A stretch of DNA of 64,000 bases from Methanosarcina sp. 2.H.T.1A.6 (lineage in GTDB: Archaea > Halobacteriota > Methanosarcinia > Methanosarcinales > Methanosarcinaceae). The stretch lies in assembly GCF_000979455.1 (NCBI RefSeq), contig NZ_JJOY01000049.1, positions 62,001 through 126,000 on the forward strand, read 5' to 3'. Positions 55,015-64,000 of the stretch are shown piece by piece (the first letter of the stretch is position 1; each line of letters opens with the position of its first letter). The notes under the pieces were generated by a model that was given only the letters and a program-made list of their open reading frames with translations, was not told where the DNA came from and did no database searches. A program made the position numbers and the translations under genes.

Positions 55015-55367
55015 TTACTTCATCCCCTCTTTCTTTTTAGTCCGGTGCTTTTATTGATTTGTTTTATGCTGTTTTTAGCCTATTGTCTGTATATTGCTAC
55101 GATCTACGCAGGAATTCCTTCAATATACCATCTCTCTTAATTGCTTTACTGGCTTGTAAGTTGTTTTTTATCTGGTTGGCAGGCAGGCCCTAACCCCCGT
55201 ACGGCGCAGGAAGAGAAAACTGAGAAATTCCTTCTCCGGGTTCCGGCTTAGATCCCCCAATTAACCAGGAATCAGCTTTTTTGAATCTGATCAATAATTC
55301 CGTTATTAGGCAAAAGACTGAAAGAAACAATAGTTTTTAGTAGGTTTCCGCACAAGATTCTTTTGTT
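55015..55367. other. Space between purL and the glucan operon
   Basis: About 350 bases with no gene, repeat or strong hairpin seen. The promoter of the four-gene glucan operon should lie in its last third. Confidence 0.4.
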
Positions 55368-56504
55368 ATGAAAGCCGTGTGCATGTGTCTGGGAGTACAT
55401 CTGCCTTACAGTCCCAAATGGTACTGGCCTGTGGAGGGTTTTTCCGGAGTGCCTGAAATGGACAGGTATTTTGACCGAAATCAAATTTTTTCAAGGCTCT
55501 TGAAAACAGGGAGAGAATTTCTGCGCCTTAATGATTTTTTTCTAGAATCCATTGAAAGGGGGGGAAGCTATGCCTTTGACCTTTCAGGTCCTTTCCTGGA
55601 ACAGTGCAGGTGGGACCCTGAACTTCTTGAATCTTTAAGGGAACTTTCGGAGAGTAGAAGGGTAGAGTTTACAGGAAGCTGCAGTTACCATTCCCTGAGT
55701 GCCCTTTATCCTGACCTTTCCTGGTTTAAAGAGGAAGTAATGAGTTACAGGGAAATGCTCAGGGAACTGTTAGGAGTAAACCCCAGGACTTTCGTGAACA
55801 CAGAACTTCTGTACACGGAAAGAGTAGGAAGTATACTTGCAGATATGGGTTTCAGGTGCCTTATTGCCGAAGGGTCGAGAAACATTCTGGATGGATGTGA
55901 TCCTGTCCGTGTTTTTGAAAAACACCTTCCGACTCTTCTCAGGCATATAAACCTCAGTGAAGACCTTGAACTGCGCTTTTCTGAACAAAACTGGGAAGGT
56001 TATCCTCTGATCCCGGAAAAGTTCGCAGACTGGATTGCAGGCATGGAAGGGGATGTCCTTACCCTTTATTTAAATTACACAAGCCTCTGCCTTCACCACA
56101 GGAGCAAGAGCATGATAGCCGATTTTATACGGGCTTTTCCGGAAGCTCTGAAGAGCCGGGGCATTGAAATGATTACACCTTCGGAAGCAGTAAGCAGGTT
56201 CAGTCCTTTGAGACTTTCTACTCTTGGGACCGAACAGACAATCCGTTACGGAATGCACAATGCTGTCGGAAACCATGCGCAGCAACTCTACCTGAGAGAA
56301 CTGGTAAGGGTAGGGGAAGAACTTGCAGAAATTAAAGAAAAACCGAATTATCAAAAGCTGAAGCATCTTTTCGGCTACCTCCAGCAGAGTGAAATCCTTT
56401 TTTCAATGAATGCGGGAAACGCCCGGGAAGGGTCTGAAAGGGCTGTGAACTATTTTTCCATTCTCTCGGATTTAAGAAGAGCCGTTCTGGAGGAAGGGGC
56501 ATGA
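55368..56504 (+). CDS. GH57-family protein, probably inactive
   Basis: 378 residues, clearly a paralogue of the next protein and of GH57 alpha-amylases. The nucleophile region FVNTELLYTER is kept (Glu). Other active-site regions are changed: region 1 reads VHLPY where GH57 has HQP; region 2 is GSRNILDGCD where the neighbour has GADHMLEGR; and region 4 reads YLNYTSLCLHH where the neighbour has MDYETFGEHQ, losing the acid/base Asp and the next Glu. It may bind glucan without cutting it, or regulate its partner. It overlaps the next gene by four bases (ATGA). Confidence 0.85.
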   Translation: MKAVCMCLGVHLPYSPKWYWPVEGFSGVPEMDRYFDRNQIFSRLLKTGREFLRLNDFFLESIERGGSYAFDLSGPFLEQCRWDPELLESLRELSESRRVEFTGSCSYHSLSALYPDLSWFKEEVMSYREMLRELLGVNPRTFVNTELLYTERVGSILADMGFRCLIAEGSRNILDGCDPVRVFEKHLPTLLRHINLSEDLELRFSEQNWEGYPLIPEKFADWIAGMEGDVLTLYLNYTSLCLHHRSKSMIADFIRAFPEALKSRGIEMITPSEAVSRFSPLRLSTLGTEQTIRYGMHNAVGNHAQQLYLRELVRVGEELAEIKEKPNYQKLKHLFGYLQQSEILFSMNAGNAREGSERAVNYFSILSDLRRAVLEEGA

Positions 56505-57691
56505 CCTCTCTCTGCATGTACTTTCAGGTGCATCAGCCTTTCAGGCTGCGCAGGTTCTGGCCTGATGACAGGTCTGGCTTTTTCCGCTACTTTGATGAAA
56601 GAAGCAACAGGGAGATTTTTGAAAGAGTGGCCCATAAATGCTACATCCCTACAAACAGGGCTCTTCTGGATTCTCTCGACGAGCATAAAGGGGAGTTCAG
56701 GTTTTCCCTTTCGATTACTGGCACACTGCTCGAACAATGCGAACTCTGGGGAAAGGAGGTGCTTGAGAGTTTCCGGCAAATGGCAGAAACAGGGGCTGTG
56801 GAGTTTCTGGATGAGACCTGTTATCATTCTCTCTCAAGCCTTTTTGATGACAAAACCGAATTTATTGAAGAAGTGAAGGAACACCGAAAAATGGTTTTCG
56901 ACCTCCTTGGGGTTAAACCTCAGGTATTCCGCAACACAGAACTTCTTTACAATAACACCATAGCAAAGGTAGCTTCCGAGCTGGGTTATAAGGCAATTCT
57001 TACGGAAGGTGCGGACCATATGCTTGAGGGGAGGTCTCCTAACGTACTTTATAAGGCAAAAGACTCAGGGTTACCCATTCTCTTCAGGAACTACAAGCTG
57101 AGTGACGATATAGGGTACCGTTTTTCGGCAAGGTGGTGGGAAGGATATCCACTTACTGCGGAGAAATGGGCATCGTGGGCTTCAGGGGTTAAGGAGGATT
57201 GTATCAATGTTTTTATGGACTACGAGACGTTCGGAGAACACCAGTGGGAAGAAACCGGAATTTTTAATTTCCTGGAAAAACTGCCTGCAGAAGTCCTCAA
57301 AAACGGTCTGGAATTCAGCACTCCTGTAGAGGTTGCCAGAAAATATTCCCCTGTAGCCGAGATCGATATTGGAGACTTTTCGACGATTTCCTGGGCTGAT
57401 ATGGAACGCGATACCAGCGCATGGCTTGGAAACGATATGCAAAGGCGTTGTTTTGAAGAGATGAAACTGCTTGAGCCTTTTGTGAAAAAAACAGGAGACC
57501 CCGAAATCCTGCGTATATGGAAGCACCTGTTGACTTCGGATCACTATTACTATATGTGCACCAAGTGGTTAGGGGATGGAGACGTGCATTCTTATTTCAG
57601 TGTTCACTCCACACCTTTCGAGGCAGCAGTAAACTTTATGGCAGTACTTATGGACTTTAAGGCTCGTGTATTCAGGAGCTTAACGCAATAA
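56501..57691 (+). CDS. GH57 alpha-amylase
   Basis: 396 residues. Hydrolyses alpha-1,4-glucan inside the cell (no signal peptide). GH57 regions: FQVHQPFRL (about 7-15), the nucleophile Glu in FRNTELLYNN (about 146), TEGADHMLEGR (about 168-178) and the acid/base Asp in FMDYETFGEHQWEE (about 237-250). Start ATG 56501 overlaps the stop of the upstream GH57 paralogue. The usual C-terminal helical part of GH57 is present, ending DHYYYMCTKWLGDGDVHSYF. Confidence 0.92.
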   Translation: MTSLCMYFQVHQPFRLRRFWPDDRSGFFRYFDERSNREIFERVAHKCYIPTNRALLDSLDEHKGEFRFSLSITGTLLEQCELWGKEVLESFRQMAETGAVEFLDETCYHSLSSLFDDKTEFIEEVKEHRKMVFDLLGVKPQVFRNTELLYNNTIAKVASELGYKAILTEGADHMLEGRSPNVLYKAKDSGLPILFRNYKLSDDIGYRFSARWWEGYPLTAEKWASWASGVKEDCINVFMDYETFGEHQWEETGIFNFLEKLPAEVLKNGLEFSTPVEVARKYSPVAEIDIGDFSTISWADMERDTSAWLGNDMQRRCFEEMKLLEPFVKKTGDPEILRIWKHLLTSDHYYYMCTKWLGDGDVHSYFSVHSTPFEAAVNFMAVLMDFKARVFRSLTQ

Positions 57692-57735
57692 CTTAATGAA
57701 ATGTATACATATAGGTTCATGGGAGTTTGAGTCAC

Positions 57736-58542
57736 ATGGTTAGGGACTTATGCATGTTTGCAGGATTTAATGAAGATTCGCAGATTGTATGGTTCAAGGT
57801 TACTTATTCGAAAGAGCCTGGTTCTTTATCTATAATAACTGATTTTTTTGAAAAAGAGAATGCCTTCATTATGTTCGGGCATATTGACAATATTACACAG
57901 ACGACCGGAGAATACTCCATATTTACAGAGCTTAAGAAAGATGTGGATATGGCGAATCTTGCTCAAAAAATAGGAGAATTGGAGGTTGTAAATGCAGTTG
58001 AATTTGGGATTTCAGAATTTGGGATGATTTACTCTGTTGATTTCCCCCTGAATGTCATAGGTGTCAGGGGAGTTATGGCAAGGGCACTCACAATTGTTGA
58101 TATCATCAAAACTCTTAATCAGAGTGTGCCACATGCAGAAGGGCTTCTTACCCTATCCGGACTGCGGGGAGGAAGTCATGCTGCAAAATATTTCAAGAGT
58201 ATAATGCCTATTAATAACAGCAATTTCGCAAGCATGCTTGCAGAGTTGTACAGAGCTGTGGGCTGGGGAATCCTGGAAATTGACTGTAACCCCGAAACCT
58301 ACGAAGGAAAAATCATTGTAAAAGACTCGTTTATAGCCGATGTTTACGGAGCTTCGGACCAGCCGGTATGTGCCTTCATGAGCGGCTACTTTGCGGGTTA
58401 CCTGACCGAGTATTTTGGGAAGAACATAAGTGTGAGGGAAGTCAGCTGTAAAGCCACAGGCAAGAATTTCTGCGAACATGTAATCTCACTGGCTCCCTCC
58501 AGCGCAAGCCAGGAATACCAGCTCAGAGGGGACACACGGTGA
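57736..58542 (+). CDS. ACT-like and V4R domain protein
   Basis: 268 residues from ATG 57736 (GGGAG ten bases ahead; TTG 57727 is too close to that site). Residues 10-90 form an ACT-like regulatory fold (TYSKEPGSLSIITDFFEKEN). The C-terminal 150 residues match V4R, a small-molecule-binding domain: GWGILEI, DSFIADVYG, ACPVC-type FMSGYFAGYLTEYFG and CKATGKNFCEHVI with two conserved cysteines. It is placed between the amylase and glucoamylase and overlaps the latter by four bases (GTGA). It probably senses a product or cofactor and tunes glucan use; there is no DNA-binding domain. Confidence 0.8.
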   Translation: MVRDLCMFAGFNEDSQIVWFKVTYSKEPGSLSIITDFFEKENAFIMFGHIDNITQTTGEYSIFTELKKDVDMANLAQKIGELEVVNAVEFGISEFGMIYSVDFPLNVIGVRGVMARALTIVDIIKTLNQSVPHAEGLLTLSGLRGGSHAAKYFKSIMPINNSNFASMLAELYRAVGWGILEIDCNPETYEGKIIVKDSFIADVYGASDQPVCAFMSGYFAGYLTEYFGKNISVREVSCKATGKNFCEHVISLAPSSASQEYQLRGDTR

Positions 58543-60515
58543 TCAGACAACCGAATGTCATTCTCGGAAATGACGAACTGCTTGTGACAATGGGCAGAAA
58601 GGGAGATATTTTAGGCTTATTTTATCCCCGCAGAGACCATGCCCAGCACGTAGAAGAATCCCTTGCCTGTATCCATACAGGAGAAAGGCTTCTCTGGACA
58701 AACGATAACGACTGGCATTCTATTCAGAACTATATCGAGGACACCAATATCGTATCCACGAAACTCTATCACGACTCAGGGATAAGGATCTCGATTCTTG
58801 ATCTTGTGCATCCTGAAGTGCCTGTCCTTATCCGCAGGTTTAAGGTTCAGTCCCAGCAAAAGATGTCTGGAAAATTCTTTTACTATTCTAATTTTAACGT
58901 AGGGGAAACCTCCAAGAAAAACTCCGCATTTTGCGATACGGAAGCTCGCCTGCTTGCACAGTACTGGCAAAATTACTATATAGGAATCTACGCCCTGCCG
59001 GAGTTTACGGAATGGCAGATCGGAAAGGCAATGGATACCATATGGTGGACAAATTCCAAATACGATATGGAAGACGGAAAGCTGCAGCGTAACAAGGAAG
59101 ATATAGGGAATATCAACAACGCTGTTGGCTGGGACCTTGAACTGGAAGCTGACGGGGCAAATGAGTTTGTAATCTTTATTGGAGCTGCATCTTCCCGGAG
59201 CCTCCTGTATAAGAGGATGCATGAGTTATCCAAAATGCCCCTGGAACACATCTTTGAAAAGACGCGGGAACACTGGGTGATGTGGCTATCAAAAAAACAC
59301 GTGCTCAAGATGCCAGGACTTGAAGGGCATAATAACCTGCGCCAGGAGTTATTCAATGCATATAACCGGGCTCTTCTCATGCTTTATCTCCTGAACGACC
59401 GTGAATATGGGTCTTTCGTGGCTGCTCCGGAGTTTGACTCCAATTTCGAGAAATGCGGAGGATACGGGTTTTGCTGGAACAGGGATACCTCGGAGGTTGT
59501 GCTTGCTCTCAAGCATTCCGGATATCCCGAGTATTGTGATAGATTTTTCAAGTGGTGTATCCGGGCCCAGCTCCCCGATGGTTCATGGTTCCAGCGTTAC
59601 TGGCTCAACGGAGACATAGCTCCTTCCTGGGGTAATTTTGACTATTCAACCCAGATAGACGAGACCGGGTCCACACTTCATGCCATGGATGTGTATTACA
59701 GGATTCTCGAAGGCCTCAAAAAGGTTGAATTTCTGGAAGAGGTCTGGGTCTCCGTGCTCAGGGCTGCCGAATACCTGATGAAGAGGACCAAGTCCGGGCT
59801 GCATGAAAGCTGTATGGACCTGTGGGAGACTTATTACGGAGTTTTCACCTATACCAATGCCTCGATCTATGCAGGGCTCATGGGCGCCTCTCACCTTGCG
59901 GAAGAAAACGGTGAGTCTGGCATGGCAAGACGCTGGAAGAAAAGGGCGGAGTTCATCAAGCAGGCTACAATTGACCGGTTCTGGCTTCAGGAAGGCTATT
60001 TTGCAAAAGGAATCATTAATGAAAAACTGGATAAAACGATTGATGCAAGCGTCCTTGGAGCTTATATGCCCTTTGGAATGCTCTCCCCGAAAGACCCTGT
60101 GGAAAGGGATATGATTCTTTTCCTGATAGAAAATATCCAGAAAAAGCTCTCAATTCCTATCAATGCGGGTAATGGAATCAAACGTTACGAAAATGACAGT
60201 TACATCGACGGAAATCCCTGGATAATAACCACTCTCTGGCTTTCGGAGGCTATGTTTGCCTTTGTCCTCGATCTCCCCAATGGAAAAGAGGGACCTTATG
60301 CCGAAGATGTGAAAAAATTGACCGATGAAGGGGTTAAATGCCTGAGATGGGCTCTGGCCGGAGCAACAAGCACAGGGCTTCTCCCTGAACAGGTGGACAA
60401 GTCTACAGGAAAACCAGCATGGGCAATTCCTCTTGGCTGGAGCGGTTCTCTCATGCTTGACAATATCCTTCTCCTTGATAAGATTTGCAGAAGAAACGCA
60501 GGAAATCATGAATAA
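58539..60515 (+). CDS. GH15 glucoamylase-like enzyme
   Basis: 658 residues. Removes glucose from the ends of alpha-glucans. A beta-sandwich N-terminal domain (1-250; MGRKGDILGLFYPRRDHAQH) is followed by the alpha/alpha barrel of GH15, with FCWNRDTSEVVLAL (about 313-326), QIDETGSTLHAM (about 373-384) and the second catalytic Glu probably in GLLPEQVDKSTG (about 610). GTG 58539 overlaps the V4R stop. No signal peptide, so the target is likely cellular glycogen. Confidence 0.9.
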   Translation: MIRQPNVILGNDELLVTMGRKGDILGLFYPRRDHAQHVEESLACIHTGERLLWTNDNDWHSIQNYIEDTNIVSTKLYHDSGIRISILDLVHPEVPVLIRRFKVQSQQKMSGKFFYYSNFNVGETSKKNSAFCDTEARLLAQYWQNYYIGIYALPEFTEWQIGKAMDTIWWTNSKYDMEDGKLQRNKEDIGNINNAVGWDLELEADGANEFVIFIGAASSRSLLYKRMHELSKMPLEHIFEKTREHWVMWLSKKHVLKMPGLEGHNNLRQELFNAYNRALLMLYLLNDREYGSFVAAPEFDSNFEKCGGYGFCWNRDTSEVVLALKHSGYPEYCDRFFKWCIRAQLPDGSWFQRYWLNGDIAPSWGNFDYSTQIDETGSTLHAMDVYYRILEGLKKVEFLEEVWVSVLRAAEYLMKRTKSGLHESCMDLWETYYGVFTYTNASIYAGLMGASHLAEENGESGMARRWKKRAEFIKQATIDRFWLQEGYFAKGIINEKLDKTIDASVLGAYMPFGMLSPKDPVERDMILFLIENIQKKLSIPINAGNGIKRYENDSYIDGNPWIITTLWLSEAMFAFVLDLPNGKEGPYAEDVKKLTDEGVKCLRWALAGATSTGLLPEQVDKSTGKPAWAIPLGWSGSLMLDNILLLDKICRRNAGNHE

Positions 60516-60572
60516 GGCTGAATATATGAAAAAATAAGTACTGGAAAAAAAGAAAGTAAGGGAGCCCGTTAA

Positions 60573-60650
60573 TTACTTTATACAGGCAAGGATTTGCTCA
60601 TAAGAGCGTTCCTCAAAGTAATTGACGAGCTGCCGGCTTTCTCATCGAAT
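60573..60650 (-). pseudogene. 3' fragment of a second sppA
   Basis: The minus strand reads SRQLVNYFEERSYEQILACI and K before TAA (60573-60575), matching the end of the SppA protein at 62093 (RQLVNYFEKSPYGKILACTS). The match continues past the stop codons (AATTA-CGG...CCCT...TTTCTTTTTTTCC in both), so DNA including the 3' flank was duplicated. Upstream of this the reading is lost. Confidence 0.7.
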
Positions 60651-60687
60651 TCCGGATTATATGGTTTTTTAAAAGTAATCCACAAGT

Positions 60688-61977
<1,290 letters not shown>

Positions 61978-62092
61978 TTAGCTAATATATATTTTGCTAT
62001 TTTCAGGGTGTAAACCTGTCTAAAAAACAGAAAACTGAATTAATTAAGAAAAATGAATAACGGAAAAAAAGGAAATAGAGGGAATCCGATAA

Positions 62093-63337
62093 TTAACTTG
62101 TACAGGCAAGAATCTTCCCATAAGGGCTTTTCTCAAAGTAATTGACAAGTTGCCTGGTTTCCTCATTGGAATCCCTGGACTCCGAACCGAGAAGTAACCT
62201 TGAAATGCTTGCCCTGTTCATATATACAACTCTTGGTTCACCCTGAATGCCTCCAAGTTCCGCAGCTTTATCAATTGCGTCATAGAGGTTTCCAAAGTCG
62301 TCCACAAGCCCAAGTTCCTTTGCTCTGGATCCGGTATATACGCGTCCGTCGGCAAGGTCTTTTACTTCACCCCGGCTCATATTACGCCCTTCCGCGACCT
62401 GAGTTACAAAGTTTTCATAACTCTCCATGACAACGGTATCAGCGTATTCTTTTTCGTCGTCCGTAAGCCCTCTCCAGGACCCTCCCATATCTTTGAACTC
62501 TCCGGACTTTGAAATGTAATAATCTATACCTTCCTTTTCGTTGAAAGAAGACATATTCTCAAAGACCCAGATAACTCCTATGGATCCCGTACTTGTGGAG
62601 GGATTTGCAAATATGTAATCTGCAGGCGCAGAGATATAATATGCAGCGCTGGCCGCAAGATCTCCCATGGAAACAATAACAGGGATGCCCTGTTCCTGAG
62701 CTTTCTCAATCTCTATTGCAATCTCCTGGGCGGCTGCAGGAGACCCTCCAGGACTGTTTATCCTGAGCACGATTGCCCTGACGTTTTCATCTGCTACAGC
62801 GGTGTGGATGTTTTCAGAAATCTCTTCTGAGGTTGCATAGCCGAACCCTGAGGGAACGTTTCCAGTGAGCATGGAGCCCTGTACATAAATTACCGCTATC
62901 TTCTCGGAGGTCCCTAAATTTCCTCCGAAACCGAGGCCGTAGAATATAGCAGCCATACTGACTGCAATAACAGTAATCAGAGCCAGTAAGACCACAACAT
63001 AGGACGTACCGCTGCGTTTCTTTTTATGTACGGAAGGAGAAGAGCCTGAATTCATGCTTAAACTCTCATTTTTAATTATTTTTTTCTCAGGAATTTTCTT
63101 CTCAGGGTCCCGGGGAGGAAGTCCCTGATCATCCGTTTTTGCCGATCCCTGTTTTTCAGGAGCAGAATCGGAATCTGAGGAATTTTCCTTGATGGTAATA
63201 TCTGAAATATCCTCCTCAGGGATAATAGTCTCTTTTTTATTGAATGTACTACTTCCCGAAAGGTCGTCTCCGGATGCCTCTTCCGGATTCATGCTTTCTG
63301 AATCCGTACCTTCTGAGTTTACATTTTCATCATTCAT
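62093..63337 (-). CDS. sppA: Signal peptide peptidase SppA (S49 protease)
   Basis: 414 residues. A 110-residue acidic, Ser- and Glu-rich cytosolic tail is followed by one membrane helix (about 113-137, VVVLLALITVIAVSMAAIFY) and the S49 protease domain. The catalytic Ser is in MGDLAASAAYYIS (about 238) and the general-base Lys in DYYISKSGEFKDMGGSWRG (about 290). SppA degrades cleaved signal peptides at the membrane. The tail is longer and more low-complexity than in most family members. The 3' end of this gene has a duplicate at 60573-60650. Confidence 0.92.
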   Translation of the reverse strand: MNDENVNSEGTDSESMNPEEASGDDLSGSSTFNKKETIIPEEDISDITIKENSSDSDSAPEKQGSAKTDDQGLPPRDPEKKIPEKKIIKNESLSMNSGSSPSVHKKKRSGTSYVVVLLALITVIAVSMAAIFYGLGFGGNLGTSEKIAVIYVQGSMLTGNVPSGFGYATSEEISENIHTAVADENVRAIVLRINSPGGSPAAAQEIAIEIEKAQEQGIPVIVSMGDLAASAAYYISAPADYIFANPSTSTGSIGVIWVFENMSSFNEKEGIDYYISKSGEFKDMGGSWRGLTDDEKEYADTVVMESYENFVTQVAEGRNMSRGEVKDLADGRVYTGSRAKELGLVDDFGNLYDAIDKAAELGGIQGEPRVVYMNRASISRLLLGSESRDSNEETRQLVNYFEKSPYGKILACTS

Positions 63338-63671
63338 ATCTGACAGGACCGCACTTCCTGGATTTGTTTCTTTAATTTCCGGTCTATGTTTATTTTCTGC
63401 TGAAAACTCCAGTTAAGGGGACAGGCAAATTCTCCTGGTAGGGGGAACTGCCAGAAACATCTTTTTCAAAAGCCCGCAAATAAAAGGGTCAATTCAACAG
63501 GTCTGAATTGTCAGAGCAACTATTTATGTTTCTCTGCGTTCCACCCCTCTTTTATATATGATTATCAACTATCCCTCAAATAAGTTCCCTTGTAAATACA
63601 ATAAGCGAAATATATTTCAGAATTGCAGTCATCCAGAAGAGATACACTTATAAAAATATATGGAGATAAGA
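63338..63671. other. Divergent promoter region of sppA and metG
   Basis: About 330 bases with no gene. TTTTATATATG (about 63549-63559) and CTTATAAAAATATATGG (about 63647-63663) are TATA-like; GGAGATAAG just before 63672 is the metG ribosome site. Confidence 0.4.
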
Positions 63672-64000
63672 ATGTCAAAATCATCCAGTAAACCCGTACT
63701 TGTCACCTGTGGCTTACCTTATGCCAACGGCAAGGCACATGTCGGGCATCTCCGGACCTATGTGCCCGCTGATATTTTTGCCCGCTCCTTGCGGAAGGAA
63801 GGAAGGGAGGTTACCTTTGTTTGTGGTTCGGATACCCACGGTACCCCAATTGTCGTAAACGCCGAGGAGCTCGGAATCACCCCTAAAGAACTTGTAGAGG
63901 TCTATCATAAACACTTTGATGAAACTTTCAAGCAGCTTGGTGTTTACTTTGATGCTTTTGGGACAACCGATGACCCTGAAAATCATAACCGGACCCTTAA
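63672..64000 (+). CDS. metG: Methionyl-tRNA synthetase, N-terminal part (runs off the window)
   Basis: 109 codons visible. The class I start signature [19 protein letters not shown] contains the HIGH-type motif (HVGH), and [10 protein letters not shown] follows as in MetRS. GGAGATAAG supports ATG 63672. The KMSKS motif and anticodon-binding domain lie beyond the window. Confidence 0.93.
   Translation, partial: MSKSSSKPVLVTCGLPYANGKAHVGHLRTYVPADIFARSLRKEGREVTFVCGSDTHGTPIVVNAEELGITPKELVEVYHKHFDETFKQLGVYFDAFGTTDDPENHNRTL

Overview
The window reads as a methanogenic archaeon of the genus Methanosarcina. Pointers are the coding style (long AT-rich intergenic spaces, frequent TTG/GTG starts, GGAGG-type ribosome sites), a multi-PAS kinase with a methanogen MEDS domain, a coenzyme F390 synthetase-like ligase, a class II CPD photolyase very close to the Methanosarcina mazei enzyme as I remember it, a class II lysyl-tRNA synthetase, and YVTN/PKD surface proteins. 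The species cannot be fixed from this sequence. Nothing was searched or computed; family calls rest on motifs read by eye.

Layout. 1-6.2 kb: tail of a membrane protein, a metallophosphoesterase and a 1342-residue sensor kinase. 6.27-11.89 kb: a 4.1 kb surface-protein gene lying between two broken pieces of one IS256-type transposase. The whole 5.6 kb unit is bounded by IS256 ends and an 8-bp direct repeat, so it looks like a composite transposon with an adhesin as cargo. 12.3-17.2 kb: lysS and an Lhr-type helicase. 17.3-22.3 kb: an AT-rich, defence-like cassette with a TIR/deoxyribosyltransferase-like + Mrr nuclease fusion behind a methyltransferase, and a divergent 986-residue protein with a nuclease-like N-terminus. 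A 131-bp MITE with a target duplication sits at its left edge. 22.3-28.7 kb: small lineage-specific membrane and secreted proteins separated by six copies of one G-rich intergenic repeat. 29-45 kb: housekeeping and regulation (aIF1, NreA, purC, AAA ATPase + MBL hydrolase, photolyase, peroxiredoxin, pyrimidine-dimer glycosylase, a three-gene HTH/AhpD-like/HTH operon, F390 synthetase-like ligase, NikR, ArsR). 45-50 kb: a glycosyltransferase-flippase fusion and a DUF2298 membrane protein. 50-64 kb: aldehyde dehydrogenase, purL, an alpha-glucan operon (two GH57, an ACT-V4R protein, GH15), a bacterial-type serS, sppA and the start of metG.

How genes work together. Two purine genes (purC, purL) lie apart; purC carries a strong leader inverted repeat. 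UV repair appears as photolyase, the glycosylase homologue and NreA. The four-gene glucan operon is translationally coupled at two of its three junctions, and its first GH57 seems to have lost its catalytic residues. The accessory part (6-29 kb) is rich in mobile-element scars: an IS256 composite, two MITEs with target duplications and a dispersed repeat family.

The most promising leads are the 17.4-22.3 kb cassette, the IS256-bounded surface-protein unit, the six-copy intergenic repeat, the HTH/AhpD/HTH operon, and the GH57 pseudoenzyme with its V4R partner.
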